From: JBECKQ01 sp040235375
GTDB taxonomy: Bacteria; Planctomycetota; Phycisphaerae; UBA1845
Assembly: GCA_040235375.1 (NCBI GenBank)
Contig: JBECKQ010000281.1
Coordinates: 1-11,304 of the forward strand
DNA length: 11,304 nt
Reading direction: 5' to 3'
Below, one piece after another: positions 1 to 7,216 of the stretch. Within the stretch, counting starts at the first letter, position 1. Each line of letters starts with the position of its first letter. The notes below the pieces were generated by a model. The model searched no databases, was not told where the DNA came from, and saw only the letters and a program-made list of their open reading frames with translations. The position numbers and the translations under genes were made by a program.

Positions 1-2
1 AT

Positions 3-80
3 GGAAATGGACAGGCCCGCGTCGCTCGCCTCGAGCGCGTCGCGTCGGAAGCGCGTTTGATTGCCCCATCGCGGCCGTAA
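3..80 (+). CDS. Possible C-terminal tail of an upstream gene (partial)
   Basis: Frame 3 is open from the window edge to a TAA at 78-80 and reads as an amphipathic, Arg/Glu/Ala-rich helix (for example ARVARLERVASEARL), which looks like a genuine protein C-terminus. Frame 1 is also open from base 1 to a TGA at 58-60 and has slightly more G/C at third codon positions, so the frame is not settled. About 25 codons are too few to name a function. It is offered only as the likeliest reading of the left edge. Confidence 0.25.
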   Translation, partial: GNGQARVARLERVASEARLIAPSRP

Positions 81-435
81 AAGCGTAGCGTAATTAGTGC
101 GCCATGCCAACCGCCGGCTACGCTGCCTTGGAGAATCGATTCCCCTGGTCGCGAGATCGTGGCGATGGTGGCCGGCCCCGCCGTCAGCCCGGCCCCACGC
201 CACTCAGACGTTACGAACGAGCGCGGCGGGCTGGCACGCTCTGACCGAAGGTCAGGCCGTGTGCGTAGATTCGTATTCGCTCCTCCCGACCGCGTGGACT
301 GCCATGACGCTTTGTTTCCGCCCGCGATCTGGACGTGGACCGGGTCCATGTTAGTTTGTTCGCCGGCGCGCTCACCGGAGCAAAGTGCGCGTGCCCGAGC
401 AGAACCCGAGATTCCGAATCCAGGGAGTAACTTCC
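81..435. other. Intergenic region upstream of the GH97 gene
   Basis: These 355 bases hold no gene I can support. The open frames across them start in poor contexts and give Arg/Pro/Ser-rich translations typical of off-frame reading of high-GC DNA. A palindrome lies at 333-351 and a ribosome binding site (AGGGAG, 422-427) lies at the right end. I see no near-consensus sigma-70 promoter, so the promoter of the GH97 gene is unassigned. Confidence 0.5.
333..351. repeat. Near-perfect palindrome upstream of GH97 gene
   Basis: ACGTGGACCGGGTCCATGT has two 9-base arms around a central G, with one C/T difference that would be a G-U pair in RNA. It lies about 85 bases before the GH97 start codon. Its size and symmetry would suit a dimeric repressor operator controlling the glycosidase, but it matches no operator consensus I know. 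Chance occurrence in GC-rich DNA is possible. Confidence 0.3.
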
Positions 436-2517
436 ATGCGCTCGCCCATCACGACGTTCGCCACCTTCGCAATGCCCGCCCTTCTCGCCCAGGCTGCCAT
501 CGCTGCGGAGCCTCTCGTCGTGGACTCGCCCGGCAAGGTGCTGCAAGTCACGTTCGAGCTTCAGGACGGCGTGCCGATCTACCGCGTAAGCCGCCAGGGC
601 CGCCCGGTGATCGAAACGTCGCAGATGGGGTTCGTCCTCCAGAACGGGCCGGCGCTGGACAAGGGATTCGCGGTCAAGTCGGCCAAGCGGGACACCTTCG
701 ACGAGACGTGGACGCAGGTGTGGGGCGAAGAGAAGGACATCCGCAACCACTACAACGAGGCGACCGTCGAGCTCGGTCCTGCCGACGAAGTGGCCACGCC
801 CAAGACCGGCCGGCTCGACATCATCTTCCGCGTCTTCGACGACGGCATCGGCTTCCGCTACCGCATCCCCGCCCAGCAGGGACTCGATCAGATTGTTATC
901 GCTGATGAGCTGACGCAGTTTGCAATGACCGGCGACCATCGCGCCTGGTGGATACCGGCCTTCCAGCCGCAGCGCTACGAGTATCACTACACCGACTCGC
1001 CGCTCAGCCAGACGACGAAGGTGCACACGCCGGTGACGTTCGAGACCAAGGACGGCCTCTACGTCAGCATTCACGAAGCGGCCCTGACGGACTTCGCCAG
1101 CCTCACGCTCTGGCGCCGCGAAGGGAATACCTTCCAGGCGGACCTCGTGCCGTGGTCCGACGGCGTGAAGGTGCGCGGCTCGGCGCCGATGGTCTCGCCC
1201 TGGCGGACCATCCAGGTCGCCGATACCCCCGGCGGCCTCATCGACTGCTACCTGATCCTGAACCTCAACGAGCCGAATAAGCTGAAGGACGTATCCTGGA
1301 TCAAGCCGGGCAAGTACGTGGGCATCTGGTGGGAGATGCACATCGGCATCTCGACGTGGGGATCGGGGCCGAAGCACGGCGCCACCACGGAGAACACCAG
1401 GCGCTACATCGATTTCGCCGCGGACAACGGCTTCGACGGCGTTCTTGTCGAAGGATGGAACACCGGCTGGGACGGCGACTGGACCGCCAACAGCAACCTG
1501 TTCAGCTTCACGAAGCCTTGCCCCGACTTCGACTTGCCCGCCCTCGCCAAGTACGCCGCGCAGCGCGGCGTGCGCCTGATCGGGCATCACGAGACCTCCG
1601 CCGGCATCGCCAACTACGAACGGCAAATGGAAGACGCTTTCAACCTCTACGAAAAGCTCGGCGTCCGCGCCGTCAAGACCGGATACGTCAAGCTCGGCCA
1701 GGAGATCGAGCGAGTTGGCGATGACGGCCAGGTGTACAAGGAATGGCACCACGGCCAGTGGATGGTGCGGCACTATCGCAAGGTCGTCGAGTCCGCCGCC
1801 CGGCACCACATCATGCTCGACGTGCACGAGCCCATCCACGACACCGGCATCCGCCGGACCTGGCCCAACATGATGACGCGCGAGGGGGCTTGCGGGCAGG
1901 AGTACAACGCGTGGGGCGGTGAGCGGCGTAACCCGCCCGACCACACAACGATCCTGCCGTTCACCCGCCTGCTCGCCGGTCCGATGGACTTTACCGCCGG
2001 CATCTTCGACGTGCTCTTCGAGAAGGAGCGGCCGGGCGAACGCGTCAGCACCACCGTGGCCAAGCAACTTGCGTTGTACGTGGTGATCTACAGCCCGCTG
2101 CAGATGGCGGCCGACCTGCCGAAGAACTACCAGGCCCGCCCCGACGTCTTCCAGTTCATCAAGGACGTGCCCGCCGACTGGGAGCACACCGTCGTCCTGA
2201 ACGGCCAGATCGGCGACTACGTCACCATCGCCCGCAAGGACCGCAACAGCGATGACTGGTATATCGGCAGCATCACCGACGAGAACGGCCGGACGCTGAC
2301 GGTGAGCCTCAGCTTCCTGCCGCCGGACCGCACCTACGTCGCGGAGATCTATCGCGACGGCGATGACGCGGACTGGGACACGGACCCGTTCCCCGTCGTC
2401 GTTGAGAAGAACCAGGTGACGGCCGTTTCGACCCTCCCCCTGCGACTCGCCCCCGGCGGCGGCACAGCCATCCGCCTGCGGCCGGCGCCGGTAAAGCAGG
2501 CGGCGTCGCGCAATTGA
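436..2517 (+). CDS. Glycoside hydrolase family 97, inverting (SusB-like) alpha-glucosidase, secreted
   Basis: This 693-residue enzyme should hydrolyse alpha-linked glucosides (starch or malto-oligosaccharides) outside the cytoplasm. The start at 436 is chosen over an in-frame GTG at 385 because AGGGAG lies 8 bases upstream and a signal peptide begins at once: a hydrophobic stretch to about residue 24, with a likely cut near AIAA-E. The GH97 plan is visible: N-terminal beta-sandwich (about 25-285), (beta/alpha)8 barrel (about 286-590) and C-terminal beta domain. Against Bacteroides SusB as I recall it, E386 (HHETSAG) matches general base E439, E465 (DVHEP) matches E508, and E489 (GQEYNAWG) matches general acid E532. 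The E465-E489 spacing of 24 is the same, and E483 fits a calcium ligand. Position 416 is Gly (KTGYV), where retaining GH97 enzymes carry their Asp nucleophile, so an inverting mechanism is predicted. Between E386 and E465 it is about ten residues longer than SusB. No sus-type transporter gene is adjacent. Family assignment is secure; substrate is inferred. Confidence 0.93.
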   Translation: MRSPITTFATFAMPALLAQAAIAAEPLVVDSPGKVLQVTFELQDGVPIYRVSRQGRPVIETSQMGFVLQNGPALDKGFAVKSAKRDTFDETWTQVWGEEKDIRNHYNEATVELGPADEVATPKTGRLDIIFRVFDDGIGFRYRIPAQQGLDQIVIADELTQFAMTGDHRAWWIPAFQPQRYEYHYTDSPLSQTTKVHTPVTFETKDGLYVSIHEAALTDFASLTLWRREGNTFQADLVPWSDGVKVRGSAPMVSPWRTIQVADTPGGLIDCYLILNLNEPNKLKDVSWIKPGKYVGIWWEMHIGISTWGSGPKHGATTENTRRYIDFAADNGFDGVLVEGWNTGWDGDWTANSNLFSFTKPCPDFDLPALAKYAAQRGVRLIGHHETSAGIANYERQMEDAFNLYEKLGVRAVKTGYVKLGQEIERVGDDGQVYKEWHHGQWMVRHYRKVVESAARHHIMLDVHEPIHDTGIRRTWPNMMTREGACGQEYNAWGGERRNPPDHTTILPFTRLLAGPMDFTAGIFDVLFEKERPGERVSTTVAKQLALYVVIYSPLQMAADLPKNYQARPDVFQFIKDVPADWEHTVVLNGQIGDYVTIARKDRNSDDWYIGSITDENGRTLTVSLSFLPPDRTYVAEIYRDGDDADWDTDPFPVVVEKNQVTAVSTLPLRLAPGGGTAIRLRPAPVKQAASRN

Positions 2518-2540
2518 CCCGCCGCGTTTTTGGGGCGCGA

Positions 2541-3449
2541 TCAGACCTCCGCGCGGCGCTCCTCGAACTGTTCCGGCTCGAGTTGCAGCGTGACGTGATC
2601 GATCCCGAATCGTTCGTGCAGTTTCTGGCGAATGCGCCCGAGCAGGTCGGCGGCGGGCAGGTTATCGCACACGCTCACATGCGCGGAGAGCGATTCGAGG
2701 CCGCTCGTGATCGTCCACACGTGCAGATCGTGCACGCCGGTCACCCCGTTGAATTCCATGATCGCGTCGCGCACGGCGTCCACGTCGATGTGCGCGGGGG
2801 CATGCTCCATCAATACGCCGACCGTCTCCGTCAGCAGCCGCCACGACGACAACAGGATCAGCAGCCCGATCAATACGCTTGCCAGCGGATCGACCCAGTT
2901 CCACCCGAGCGTCCAGATGAGCACGCCGGCGGTGATTGCCCCGACGCTGCCCGCCAGGTCGCCGAGGATGTGCAACCAGGCGCCGCGCACATTCAGGCTC
3001 TCATCGCGAGCGCCGTGAAGGATGAGCAGTCCGGCGGTGTTCACCACGAGTCCGCCGATGGCGATCACCATCATCCACTCACCCATCACGCGCGGCGGGC
3101 TCTTGAACCGAGAATAGGCCTCGACGAAGATGAAGATGCCGATCGCGACGAGCGCGCCGCCGTTCACCAGCGCGGCGAGGATCTCACCGCGATAGTAGCC
3201 GAACGTTCTCTGCGGGGTCGGCGGGCGCCGCGCCATCCACATGGCGAAGAGACTGAGGGCCAATGCCGCGGCGTCGGAGAGCATGTGGCCCGCGTCCGCG
3301 AGCAGGGCCAGCGAGTTCGTCAGGTATCCGCCGACCGCCTCGACAACGAGGTACGCAATGACGATCACGAGGGTCCAGCCGAGCCGCCTGAAGCTGCCCT
3401 TCCGCCGGCTGCCGTCATGCTCGTGAGTGTGGTTGTGTCCGCCGGCCAT
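2541..3449 (-). CDS. czcD: Cation diffusion facilitator, ZitB/CzcD-like Zn(II)/metal efflux transporter
   Basis: This 302-residue inner-membrane protein should export Zn2+ (possibly Co2+, Cd2+ or Fe2+) in exchange for protons. It has a His-rich N-terminus (GGHNHTHEHD), six predicted membrane helices between about residues 23 and 205, and a cytoplasmic C-terminal domain (about 210-295) with the usual VHDLHVW motif. The transport-site signature is intact: H55xxxD59 in helix 2 (DAGHMLSD) and H160xxxD164 in helix 5 (LHILGD). This HxxxD/HxxxD pattern is that of Zn-CDF proteins such as ZitB and CzcD. A GGAGG motif lies 5 bases before the ATG at 3449. It begins 49 bases after the mcsB stop on the same strand, so co-transcription with mcsA-mcsB is likely. 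It converges with the GH97 gene, with only 23 bases between the stops. The family is certain; the gene symbol is the common label for the group and metal specificity is not proven. Confidence 0.9.
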   Translation of the reverse strand: MAGGHNHTHEHDGSRRKGSFRRLGWTLVIVIAYLVVEAVGGYLTNSLALLADAGHMLSDAAALALSLFAMWMARRPPTPQRTFGYYRGEILAALVNGGALVAIGIFIFVEAYSRFKSPPRVMGEWMMVIAIGGLVVNTAGLLILHGARDESLNVRGAWLHILGDLAGSVGAITAGVLIWTLGWNWVDPLASVLIGLLILLSSWRLLTETVGVLMEHAPAHIDVDAVRDAIMEFNGVTGVHDLHVWTITSGLESLSAHVSVCDNLPAADLLGRIRQKLHERFGIDHVTLQLEPEQFEERRAEV

Positions 3450-3498
3450 GGCCGCCTCCGGTTACGGTAGGGCAGGGCGCAAGCGATGCACCGGTGAA

Positions 3499-4563
3499 TC
3501 AGTTGTGGCTGTTACCGCCGAGGCGTTTGCGGAGGAACTCTGCGCGGGCGATGCTCCGTTGCTCGCCGTTGAGCACGCCGCCGCGCAGCTTCTGAAGATG
3601 GGCAGGCTGAATCTGCAGGAAGAGCTCGTTGATCGTGTTGAGGTCGACGGCGTGAAAACGACCCATGCTGACGCCCATCCGTACGTGCGAGAGGAAGAAG
3701 AGCGTCTCGTCGCTGGCCATCGTCCGGGCGTTCTCGAGAATGCCGTACGCCCGCCAGACCTTGTCATCCAGTTGAACGGCGCGCTGGTGCGAAAGTGCCT
3801 CCCGCGCCGCCTTCTCGTACTCAACGATCCGCGGGATGATCCGAGTCGCGAACTCGTCGACGATTTCCTCCTCGCTGCGGCCGAGCGTCGTCTGGTTGGA
3901 AACCTGGTAGAAGTCGCCGACGGCCTCGGTACCCTCTCCGAAGAGCCCCCGCACCGCCAGGCGCAGGTCCTTGGCCGCGCGCAGCACCTTCTCGATCTCT
4001 CCGGTTATTTTCAGGGCCGGCAAGTGAAGCATGACGGAGACGCGCATCCCCGTGCCGATGTTGGTCGGGCACGCCGTCAGGTAGCCGAGCTTCTCGTCGA
4101 AGGCGAATTCGACCTTGGCGCTCAGCTTGTCGTCGATCTCGTTGATCTCGTCCCAGAGCGATTCCAACTGGAGGCCGCTGCGCAGCACCTGCATGCGCAG
4201 GTGATCCTCTTCGTTGATCATCAGTGCCCGCGTCTCAGATGAGGAAATTGCCACGCCCCGGCTGCCCTCACGCTCGGCGTGCTCGCGGCTGACGAGGTGC
4301 CGCTCGACGAGGACCTGGCGATCGAGGTCGTCGATTTCCTCCATGTCGACGAAGAACGAATTCTGGTCCAGCCCGGTTTCGGCGATGGCGTCCACCAGGC
4401 AGCGATAGATTTCCTTCTGCTCGTCGGGGGACGCTTTGGTCAGGAAGTGATAGTTGCGGATGTTGCGAGCGAGCCGAATCCGCGAGGAGATCACCACGTC
4501 GGACATCGGGCCCGTGCCCCGAAGCCACTCGCCTACGGTGGACGTGAGATCGTCAATGCTCAT
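3499..4563 (-). CDS. mcsB: Protein arginine kinase McsB
   Basis: McsB transfers phosphate from ATP to arginine side chains of proteins; in Bacillus this inactivates CtsR and marks misfolded proteins for ClpCP. The 354-residue length and phosphagen-kinase fold match the family. Nucleotide-binding segments are SSRIR (26-30), H89 in LVERHL, R123 in NEEDHLRMQ, RVSVM (174-178) and RGLFGE (205-210). The family stretches YLTACPTNIGTGMR and QVSNQTTLG are intact. The start is the ATG at 4563, which overlaps the mcsA stop by 11 bases and has GGGAG 5 bases upstream; an in-frame ATG at 4737 only adds translation antisense to the mcsA frame. The C-terminal phosphoarginine pocket motif RDXXRA appears as RSIARA (336-341), with Asp replaced by Ser, so allosteric activation by phosphoarginine may differ. 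Neither ctsR nor clpC is in the window. Confidence 0.94.
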   Translation of the reverse strand: MSIDDLTSTVGEWLRGTGPMSDVVISSRIRLARNIRNYHFLTKASPDEQKEIYRCLVDAIAETGLDQNSFFVDMEEIDDLDRQVLVERHLVSREHAEREGSRGVAISSSETRALMINEEDHLRMQVLRSGLQLESLWDEINEIDDKLSAKVEFAFDEKLGYLTACPTNIGTGMRVSVMLHLPALKITGEIEKVLRAAKDLRLAVRGLFGEGTEAVGDFYQVSNQTTLGRSEEEIVDEFATRIIPRIVEYEKAAREALSHQRAVQLDDKVWRAYGILENARTMASDETLFFLSHVRMGVSMGRFHAVDLNTINELFLQIQPAHLQKLRGGVLNGEQRSIARAEFLRKRLGGNSHN

Positions 4564-5062
4564 CGCTGCTCCCGGCGGCCATTTCCTTGAGCCGATCGCG
4601 GAGCTTGGCGGCCTTCTCGTAGTCCTCGGATTCGACGGCGCGGTCCAGCTCGCGCCGTAGCCGGTGGATTTCGGCCCTCTTTTTTCCGGAGCTGTCCGCC
4701 CGTCCCGGCACCTTGCCGACGTGCTCGCTGCCGCCATCGTGGGCGCGCTCGATGAGCGGCATCAGCAGGTCGGCGAACACCTTGTAGTCGTTCGGACAGC
4801 CGAGCTGTCCCAGGCTGCGGAACTCGCCGAAGGTCATCCCGCATTCCGGGCAAGTGCGCTCCGCAGCCTCCTGGAGGTCGGCGCCGAGCTTCACGAACTT
4901 CTCGAGCATCAGGTTGATCGGCTCGTGCGGCTTGAGGGTCACGCCCTCCTGGTTGGCACACTGTTCGCAGAGATGGCGCTCGACCGGCTCGCCGTCCGGC
5001 TGAATATCAGTCAGATGAACGGTCGCCTTCGCTTGCTTGCAGTTCTGGCAGAGTATACCCAT
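4553..5062 (-). CDS. mcsA: McsA-type zinc-finger / UVR-motif protein, activator of McsB
   Basis: McsA binds metal through cysteine motifs and activates the arginine kinase McsB. This 169-residue protein has the family order: an N-terminal finger (C5xxC8 and C32xxC35), a second finger starting C71xxC74, the conserved block CGMTFGEFRSLGQLGC, and a C-terminal UVR helical hairpin (about 131-163, with DYEKAAKLRDRLKEM). Where Bacillus McsA ends its second finger in C-x-x-C, this protein has C89-P-N-D92, so Asp replaces the last cysteine; it may still bind zinc. It shares 11 bases with mcsB, the usual sign of translational coupling. The ribosome binding site is weak (only GAG about 8 bases before the ATG). 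A near-consensus promoter at 5104-5132 would start transcription about 35 bases upstream of the ATG. Family assignment is strong from motif order and the mcsB partner. Confidence 0.9.
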   Translation of the reverse strand: MGILCQNCKQAKATVHLTDIQPDGEPVERHLCEQCANQEGVTLKPHEPINLMLEKFVKLGADLQEAAERTCPECGMTFGEFRSLGQLGCPNDYKVFADLLMPLIERAHDGGSEHVGKVPGRADSSGKKRAEIHRLRRELDRAVESEDYEKAAKLRDRLKEMAAGSSDEH

Positions 5063-5103
5063 GGGTTTGCTCAGTGCGCGCCCGCATTATCGGATGCCAA
5101 CCG

Positions 5104-5132
5104 AGTGTATGCCGCCCCTGGATTATCGTCAA
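5104..5132 (-). promoter_or_regulatory. Sigma-70-type promoter for mcsA-mcsB-CDF
   Basis: Read on the minus strand, TTGACG (5132-5127) is followed after 17 bases by TACACT (5109-5104). Five of six and four of six bases match consensus with ideal spacing. Transcription would begin near 5097, giving a leader of about 35 nt before the mcsA ATG at 5062. This suggests the three downstream genes can be expressed without the PTPS-like gene. Confidence 0.6.
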
Positions 5133-5192
5133 ACGACGCGCGGGGCCGTAAGCACGTCGCGACGGCACGGACCGGTCACATGCAAGTCCCCC

Positions 5193-5531
5193 TTAACGCT
5201 GAACTTGTCGCCTCACGTGCGTGTGGCTCGCAGTGTGTGTAACGGATGCCAGCTGCTCAGCGGCGGTCGCACCGGCCGCCGATGTACGAAGCCGTGCAGC
5301 CCCGTCGTTGAGGTCTGAATGGCGGAGCGGCGCCAGGACCTCCCGAAGCGTCTGCTCGGCAACGACGAAGTCGACCAGAAACTCGTCGTCGTCCAACCGC
5401 GGTCCCCGGAGGACGGCCGTCACGCGCCAGTCGTGGCCATTCGGTTGCTCGAGCCGGCCGTCCGGCAAGCGAACGCGATGTCGTGCGTTGAAGACGTGCT
5501 CGACAGATACCTCGTGGATCGCACCTGTCAT
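5193..5531 (-). CDS. 6-pyruvoyl-tetrahydropterin synthase / QueD-like protein, short and lacking key residues
   Basis: Family members (QueD, PTPS) are T-fold enzymes acting on dihydroneopterin triphosphate in queuosine or pterin synthesis. The first 76 residues match the family: FNARHRV (first zinc-ligand His at 18), PDGRLEQPNGHDWRV, LRGPRLDDDEFLVDF and LAPLRHSDLND (His 71 of the catalytic set). Two things are off. The usual HGH pair is N31-G-H33, so one of three zinc ligands is Asn. The position of the E. coli QueD catalytic Cys is Leu (C-G-R-L-H-G-H against L-E-Q-P-N-G-H). After LND76 the sequence loses resemblance and ends at residue 112, without the closing strand that carries the conserved Glu. 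The ATG at 5531 has a GGTGG-like site upstream and a candidate promoter at 5603-5631. It lies 130 bases upstream of mcsA. It may be a divergent non-enzymatic paralogue, a subfamily with other chemistry, or a decaying gene; I cannot choose. Confidence 0.65.
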   Translation of the reverse strand: MTGAIHEVSVEHVFNARHRVRLPDGRLEQPNGHDWRVTAVLRGPRLDDDEFLVDFVVAEQTLREVLAPLRHSDLNDGAARLRTSAAGATAAEQLASVTHTASHTHVRRQVQR

Positions 5532-5602
5532 GAAGCCGCCACCCGGAGCGACTGCATCGGCTGAAACCTGGCACGCCGGCCCGCAGGCGTGACCGTGCGA
5601 GA

Positions 5603-5631
5603 ATTGTAGTGTCGCTCGCGGCGTAGTCGAA
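5603..5631 (-). promoter_or_regulatory. Candidate promoter for the PTPS-like gene
   Basis: On the minus strand TACAAT (5608-5603) matches the -10 consensus at five of six bases. TTCGAC (5631-5626) sits 17 bases before it but is a weak -35. The start would be near 5596, about 65 nt before the ATG at 5531. It lies back to back with the trpE promoter. Confidence 0.35.
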
Positions 5632-5652
5632 CGGCGGTGACCGGATCGATCC

Positions 5653-5682
5653 TTGACCCGCGCGTGGTGCGTCGGATATACC
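5653..5682 (+). promoter_or_regulatory. Candidate trpE promoter giving a leaderless transcript
   Basis: TTGACC (5653-5658) and TATACC (5677-5682) are 18 bases apart and match consensus at five and four of six bases. A start 7-8 bases after the -10 box falls at 5689-5690, immediately before the trpE ATG at 5691. That fits the absence of any Shine-Dalgarno sequence before this ATG. Confidence 0.5.
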
Positions 5683-5690
5683 TTCGGCCA

Positions 5691-7202
5691 ATGTACCCCG
5701 TAACACCCAGCCGACAGGAATACGAGTCGCTCGCCCGGACCGGGGGCACGGTGCCGGTTTACTGCCAGGTTCTCAGCGATCAGCTCACGCCGGTCTCGGC
5801 TTTTCAGCGAATCGCGGCATCGTCCGAGCACGCGTTCCTGCTCGAGAGCGTGGTGGGGGGTGAGAAGATCGCCCGCTATTCGTTTCTTGCAGCCGAACCT
5901 TCGGCCGTCTTCGAGGCCCATCAGGATCGCGTCACCTATCGCGACGAAAGCGGTATGCAGGAATGGGCATGTGGCGATCCATTGGAGAAGCTGCAAGGGT
6001 TGATTTCCGGGCGATCGGTTGCGCGGCTGCCGGGGCTGCCGCGGTTTGTCGGTGGCGCGGTTGGATATGCCGGCTACGACACGATTCGCTACTACGAGCG
6101 ACTGCCGAACGCGCCGCAGGACGATCGCCAGCTTCCTGACCTGTATTTCGGCATTTACGACGCGATGGTCATCTTCGACCACGTGCAGAAGCTGATCAAG
6201 GTTGTCGCCAACGCACGCGTCGATCGAGACGGTCTCGATGCGGCCTACGAACGTGCCGTCGAGCGGATTGAGCGGATCATTCGAGACCTGTCCGCCGACC
6301 AGCCGGCGCGTCTCACGCCGATGGCGCCGCCGGATGGCCCCGGGGCGTCGTTCGAAAGCAACTTCGAACGCAAGGAGTTCGAACGTGCCGTGGACCGGTG
6401 CAAGGAGTACATCCGGGCGGGCGACGCGTTCCAGATCGTGATATCACAGCGGCTCTCCGTGCAAACGGAGGCCGGGCCGTTCGACATCTACCGCGCCCTG
6501 CGCACGGTCAACCCTTCGCCGTTCATGTTCTACCTGAAGAGCCCGAGCGTCACGCTGGTCGGCGCCTCACCGGAGGTTCTGTGCCGCGTGGAGGATGGTC
6601 TGGTCACGACTCGGCCGCTCGCAGGCACGCGGCCGCGCGGTCGGACGCCGGACGAAGACATCGCGTTGGAGCGTGAGCTGCTGGCCGATCCGAAGGAGCG
6701 TGCCGAGCACGTCATGCTCGTTGATCTCGGCCGCAACGACGTGGGGCGCGTCGCGGAGCGGGGGAGCGTGAAGGTCGATGAGCTGATGACGATCGAACGG
6801 TACGCCCACGTGATGCACATTTGCAGCAACGTGACGGGCAAGCTGGAGTCAGGCAAGACCTCGTTCGACGCCTTGCGGGCGGTACTGCCGGTGGGGACCG
6901 TAAGTGGCGCCCCGAAAATCCGCGCCATGGAGATCATCGACGAGCTCGAGCCGACGCGCCGCGGCCCTTACGGCGGGGCGGTGGGCTACTTCGACTTCGC
7001 CGGCAACATGGACGCCTGCATCGTGCTCCGGACGCTCGTGGTCACGCAGACGCCCGACGGGCGGCACCGTGTGGATGCCCAGGTTGGCTGTGGCGTCGTG
7101 GCAGATTCCGATCCGGCCACCGAATACGCGGAGACCCTGCACAAGGCGGCCAGCCTGTTGAAGGCCATCGAGATCGCCCAAGATTGGGCCGGCGGGACAT
7201 AA
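5691..7202 (+). CDS. trpE: Anthranilate synthase component I
   Basis: TrpE converts chorismate to anthranilate, using ammonia from the glutamine amidotransferase TrpG, in the first step of tryptophan synthesis. The 503-residue protein has the usual two parts: an N-terminal domain (about 20-165) and the chorismate-binding domain (about 225-485). The tryptophan feedback motif LLES is at 50-53. Signature blocks are AEHVMLVDLGRNDVGR (H340), VGTVSGAPKIRAMEII (401-416) and GPYGGAVGYFDFAGNMD (from 425). The start is put at 5691 (MYPVTPSRQEY) and not at an in-frame GTG at 5637: the extra 18 residues are unlike the family and the likely promoter lies inside that stretch. No Shine-Dalgarno is visible. 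trpG and the other trp genes are not in the window, so this is a stand-alone trpE. Aminodeoxychorismate synthase PabB is the main alternative; LLES and the overall match favour TrpE. Confidence 0.95.
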   Translation: MYPVTPSRQEYESLARTGGTVPVYCQVLSDQLTPVSAFQRIAASSEHAFLLESVVGGEKIARYSFLAAEPSAVFEAHQDRVTYRDESGMQEWACGDPLEKLQGLISGRSVARLPGLPRFVGGAVGYAGYDTIRYYERLPNAPQDDRQLPDLYFGIYDAMVIFDHVQKLIKVVANARVDRDGLDAAYERAVERIERIIRDLSADQPARLTPMAPPDGPGASFESNFERKEFERAVDRCKEYIRAGDAFQIVISQRLSVQTEAGPFDIYRALRTVNPSPFMFYLKSPSVTLVGASPEVLCRVEDGLVTTRPLAGTRPRGRTPDEDIALERELLADPKERAEHVMLVDLGRNDVGRVAERGSVKVDELMTIERYAHVMHICSNVTGKLESGKTSFDALRAVLPVGTVSGAPKIRAMEIIDELEPTRRGPYGGAVGYFDFAGNMDACIVLRTLVVTQTPDGRHRVDAQVGCGVVADSDPATEYAETLHKAASLLKAIEIAQDWAGGT

Positions 7203-7216
7203 GCCGCATACAATAT

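Noticed and set aside
211..2187. 658-codon open frame on the minus strand
   Set aside because: It is antisense to the GH97 gene, which has clear motifs and a signal peptide. The translation is His/Arg/Val-rich low-complexity, typical of the opposite strand of GC-rich genes.
2514..3470. 318-codon open frame on the plus strand opposite the CDF gene
   Set aside because: The minus strand carries an intact transporter with HxxxD motifs. The plus reading is Arg/His/Gln-rich with no domain.
3427..4242. 271-codon plus-strand frame opposite mcsB
   Set aside because: Antisense to McsB, which is unmistakable by motif.
5127..5133. TTTGACG resembling half of a CtsR box (GGTCAAA reversed)
   Set aside because: CtsR operators are direct repeats of the heptad. 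Only one imperfect copy is present and it coincides with the -35 box.
5532..6182. Upstream extension of the PTPS-like frame to an ATG at 6182
   Set aside because: This part is antisense to trpE and has no family resemblance; the PTPS match begins right at the ATG at 5531.
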